From positions 1 to 6,557 of the forward strand of contig JAFARH010000443.1 of the NCBI GenBank assembly GCA_019245555.1: DNA of 6,557 bases, in the 5' to 3' direction. The notes beneath the pieces were generated by a model. It was given only the letters and a program-made list of their open reading frames with translations. It ran no database searches and was not told the DNA's origin. This stretch comes from Betaproteobacteria bacterium (GTDB lineage: Bacteria > Pseudomonadota > Gammaproteobacteria > Burkholderiales > SG8-39). The position numbers were made by a program, and so were the translations under genes. Shown here in pieces: positions 6,067 through 6,557 of the stretch. Numbering within the stretch: position 1 is the stretch's first letter; each line of letters starts with the position of its first letter.

Positions 6067-6089
6067 TCGCTCGATAGTATATTTTCCGG
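6055..6089 (+). promoter_or_regulatory. Candidate sigma-70-type promoter of uraD, possibly leaderless
   Basis: TGGATA (6055-6060) and TATATT (6078-6083) are separated by 17 bp and match the -35 and -10 hexamers at 4/6 and 5/6 positions. Transcription would start about 7 nt after the -10 box, at or next to the GTG start codon of uraD (6090), leaving almost no leader. There is no Shine-Dalgarno before that GTG. The AT-rich patch (GATAGTATATTTT) stands out sharply from its GC-rich surroundings. The -35 lies within the start of puuE. The prediction rests on sequence match only. Confidence 0.4.
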
Positions 6090-6557
6090 GTGACCCTCGC
6101 CGACCTGAACCGCGTGCCGAAGGCGCGCTTCGTCGGCGAGCTCGGCACTGTCTTCGAGCATTCAGCGTGGGTCGCTGAACGCGCGTTCGAGCACCGCCCT
6201 TTTGCGTCGGTCGACGAGCTGCATCGTGCGATGATGGAAGCGGTGCATTCGGCCACTGCGAACGAGCAGCTGACACTGCTGTGTGCACATCCTGAGCTAG
6301 CGGGCGCCGAGGCGGGGGCAGGGATGCTTACGGCTCATTCCTCGGGCGAGCAGGGGCGTCTTGGACTAACTTCGCTCAGCCCGCAGGAGTTCCGGCGAAT
6401 ATCGGACATCAACCGACGCTACCGCGCTAGATTTGGTTTTCCGTGCATCGTGGCGCTTGCGCTGCACGCCGATCGCGCAAGCGTGCTCGATGAGATGGAC
6501 GGGCGGCTCTCGAACAGCCGGGAGGCCGAATTGCGAATCGCGCTTGAACAGGTCAGC
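6090..6557 (+). CDS. uraD: OHCU decarboxylase UraD, 3' end missing
   Basis: UraD (2-oxo-4-hydroxy-4-carboxy-5-ureidoimidazoline decarboxylase) converts the unstable OHCU formed from urate into (S)-allantoin. The frame is open for 156 codons to the window edge; relatives are about 165-170 residues, so probably only the last dozen or so are missing. The N terminus TLADLNRVPKARFVGELG and FEHSAWVAERAFEHRPF at 22-38 are family-typical. The catalytic histidine is H67 in AHPELAG (66-72). SSGEQ at 84-88 supplies the conserved Ser and Glu, and RFGFPCIVAL at 114-123 is the substrate-binding stretch, with Cys where Phe is usual. GTG at 6090 is the only good start: an in-frame TAG lies 15 nt upstream. 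It is divergent from puuE, whose product takes its allantoin, with 23 bp between the start codons. Confidence 0.92.
   Translation, partial: MTLADLNRVPKARFVGELGTVFEHSAWVAERAFEHRPFASVDELHRAMMEAVHSATANEQLTLLCAHPELAGAEAGAGMLTAHSSGEQGRLGLTSLSPQEFRRISDINRRYRARFGFPCIVALALHADRASVLDEMDGRLSNSREAELRIALEQVS

Noticed and set aside
6055..6070. GG...GC pair upstream of uraD resembling a sigma-54 promoter
   Set aside because: The spacing is 11 instead of the required 10 bp, and the -24 element (TGGATA) is poor.
6076..6081. - strand TATACT as the -10 box of puuE
   Set aside because: The hexamer is good, but no acceptable -35 lies 16-18 bp upstream, and it may just be the reverse reading of the same AT-rich patch used by uraD.
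6067..6288. N-terminal extension of PuuE by 74 residues to an upstream ATG
   Set aside because: The added stretch is Arg/Ala/Ser-rich, lies antisense to the conserved start of uraD and has no counterpart in PuuE proteins I know.

Overview
The window is high-GC and densely packed, with short or overlapping gene junctions, and the exported proteins carry ordinary Sec signal peptides. This suggests a proteobacterium; Betaproteobacteria (Burkholderiales-like) is my best guess from protein style, but the sequence does not fix the taxon. The recognisable genes point to purine (urate/allantoin) breakdown coupled to uptake of a small nitrogen-rich compound.

Right part (about 3960-6557): a purine ring-opening module. 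uraD (OHCU decarboxylase, + strand, cut by the window end) is divergent from puuE (metal-independent allantoinase of the polysaccharide-deacetylase fold), which overlaps pucG (ureidoglycine:glyoxylate aminotransferase) by 8 nt on the - strand. UraD makes (S)-allantoin, PuuE opens it to allantoate, and PucG uses ureidoglycine, the product of an allantoate amidohydrolase not in this window. Only 23 bp separate the uraD and puuE start codons.

Middle (3260-3975): a 353-bp divergent intergenic region and a small gene for a signal-peptide-bearing, glycine-rich protein of unknown function (+ strand), which overlaps the 3' end of pucG tail to tail. The intergenic region holds two sequences with the GG-N10-GC layout of sigma-54 (RpoN) promoters, one pointing each way and each at the right distance from a strong ribosome binding site. 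It also holds a perfect 8-bp inverted repeat and an intrinsic-terminator-like hairpin that would stop pucG transcription after it has run antisense through the small gene.

Left part (1-3259): a - strand operon of two paralogous family 5 (oligopeptide/dipeptide type) periplasmic substrate-binding proteins, overlapping by 4 nt, followed after 5 nt by the start of an Asp/Glu/hydantoin racemase-family gene that runs off the window. A racemase beside two binding proteins and allantoin genes suggests an importer for allantoin, hydantoins or related ureides, with the racemase supplying the enantiomer the pathway needs. This link is inferred; no permease or ATPase gene is in the window.

I saw no RNA genes, mobile elements, CRISPR arrays or attachment sites.
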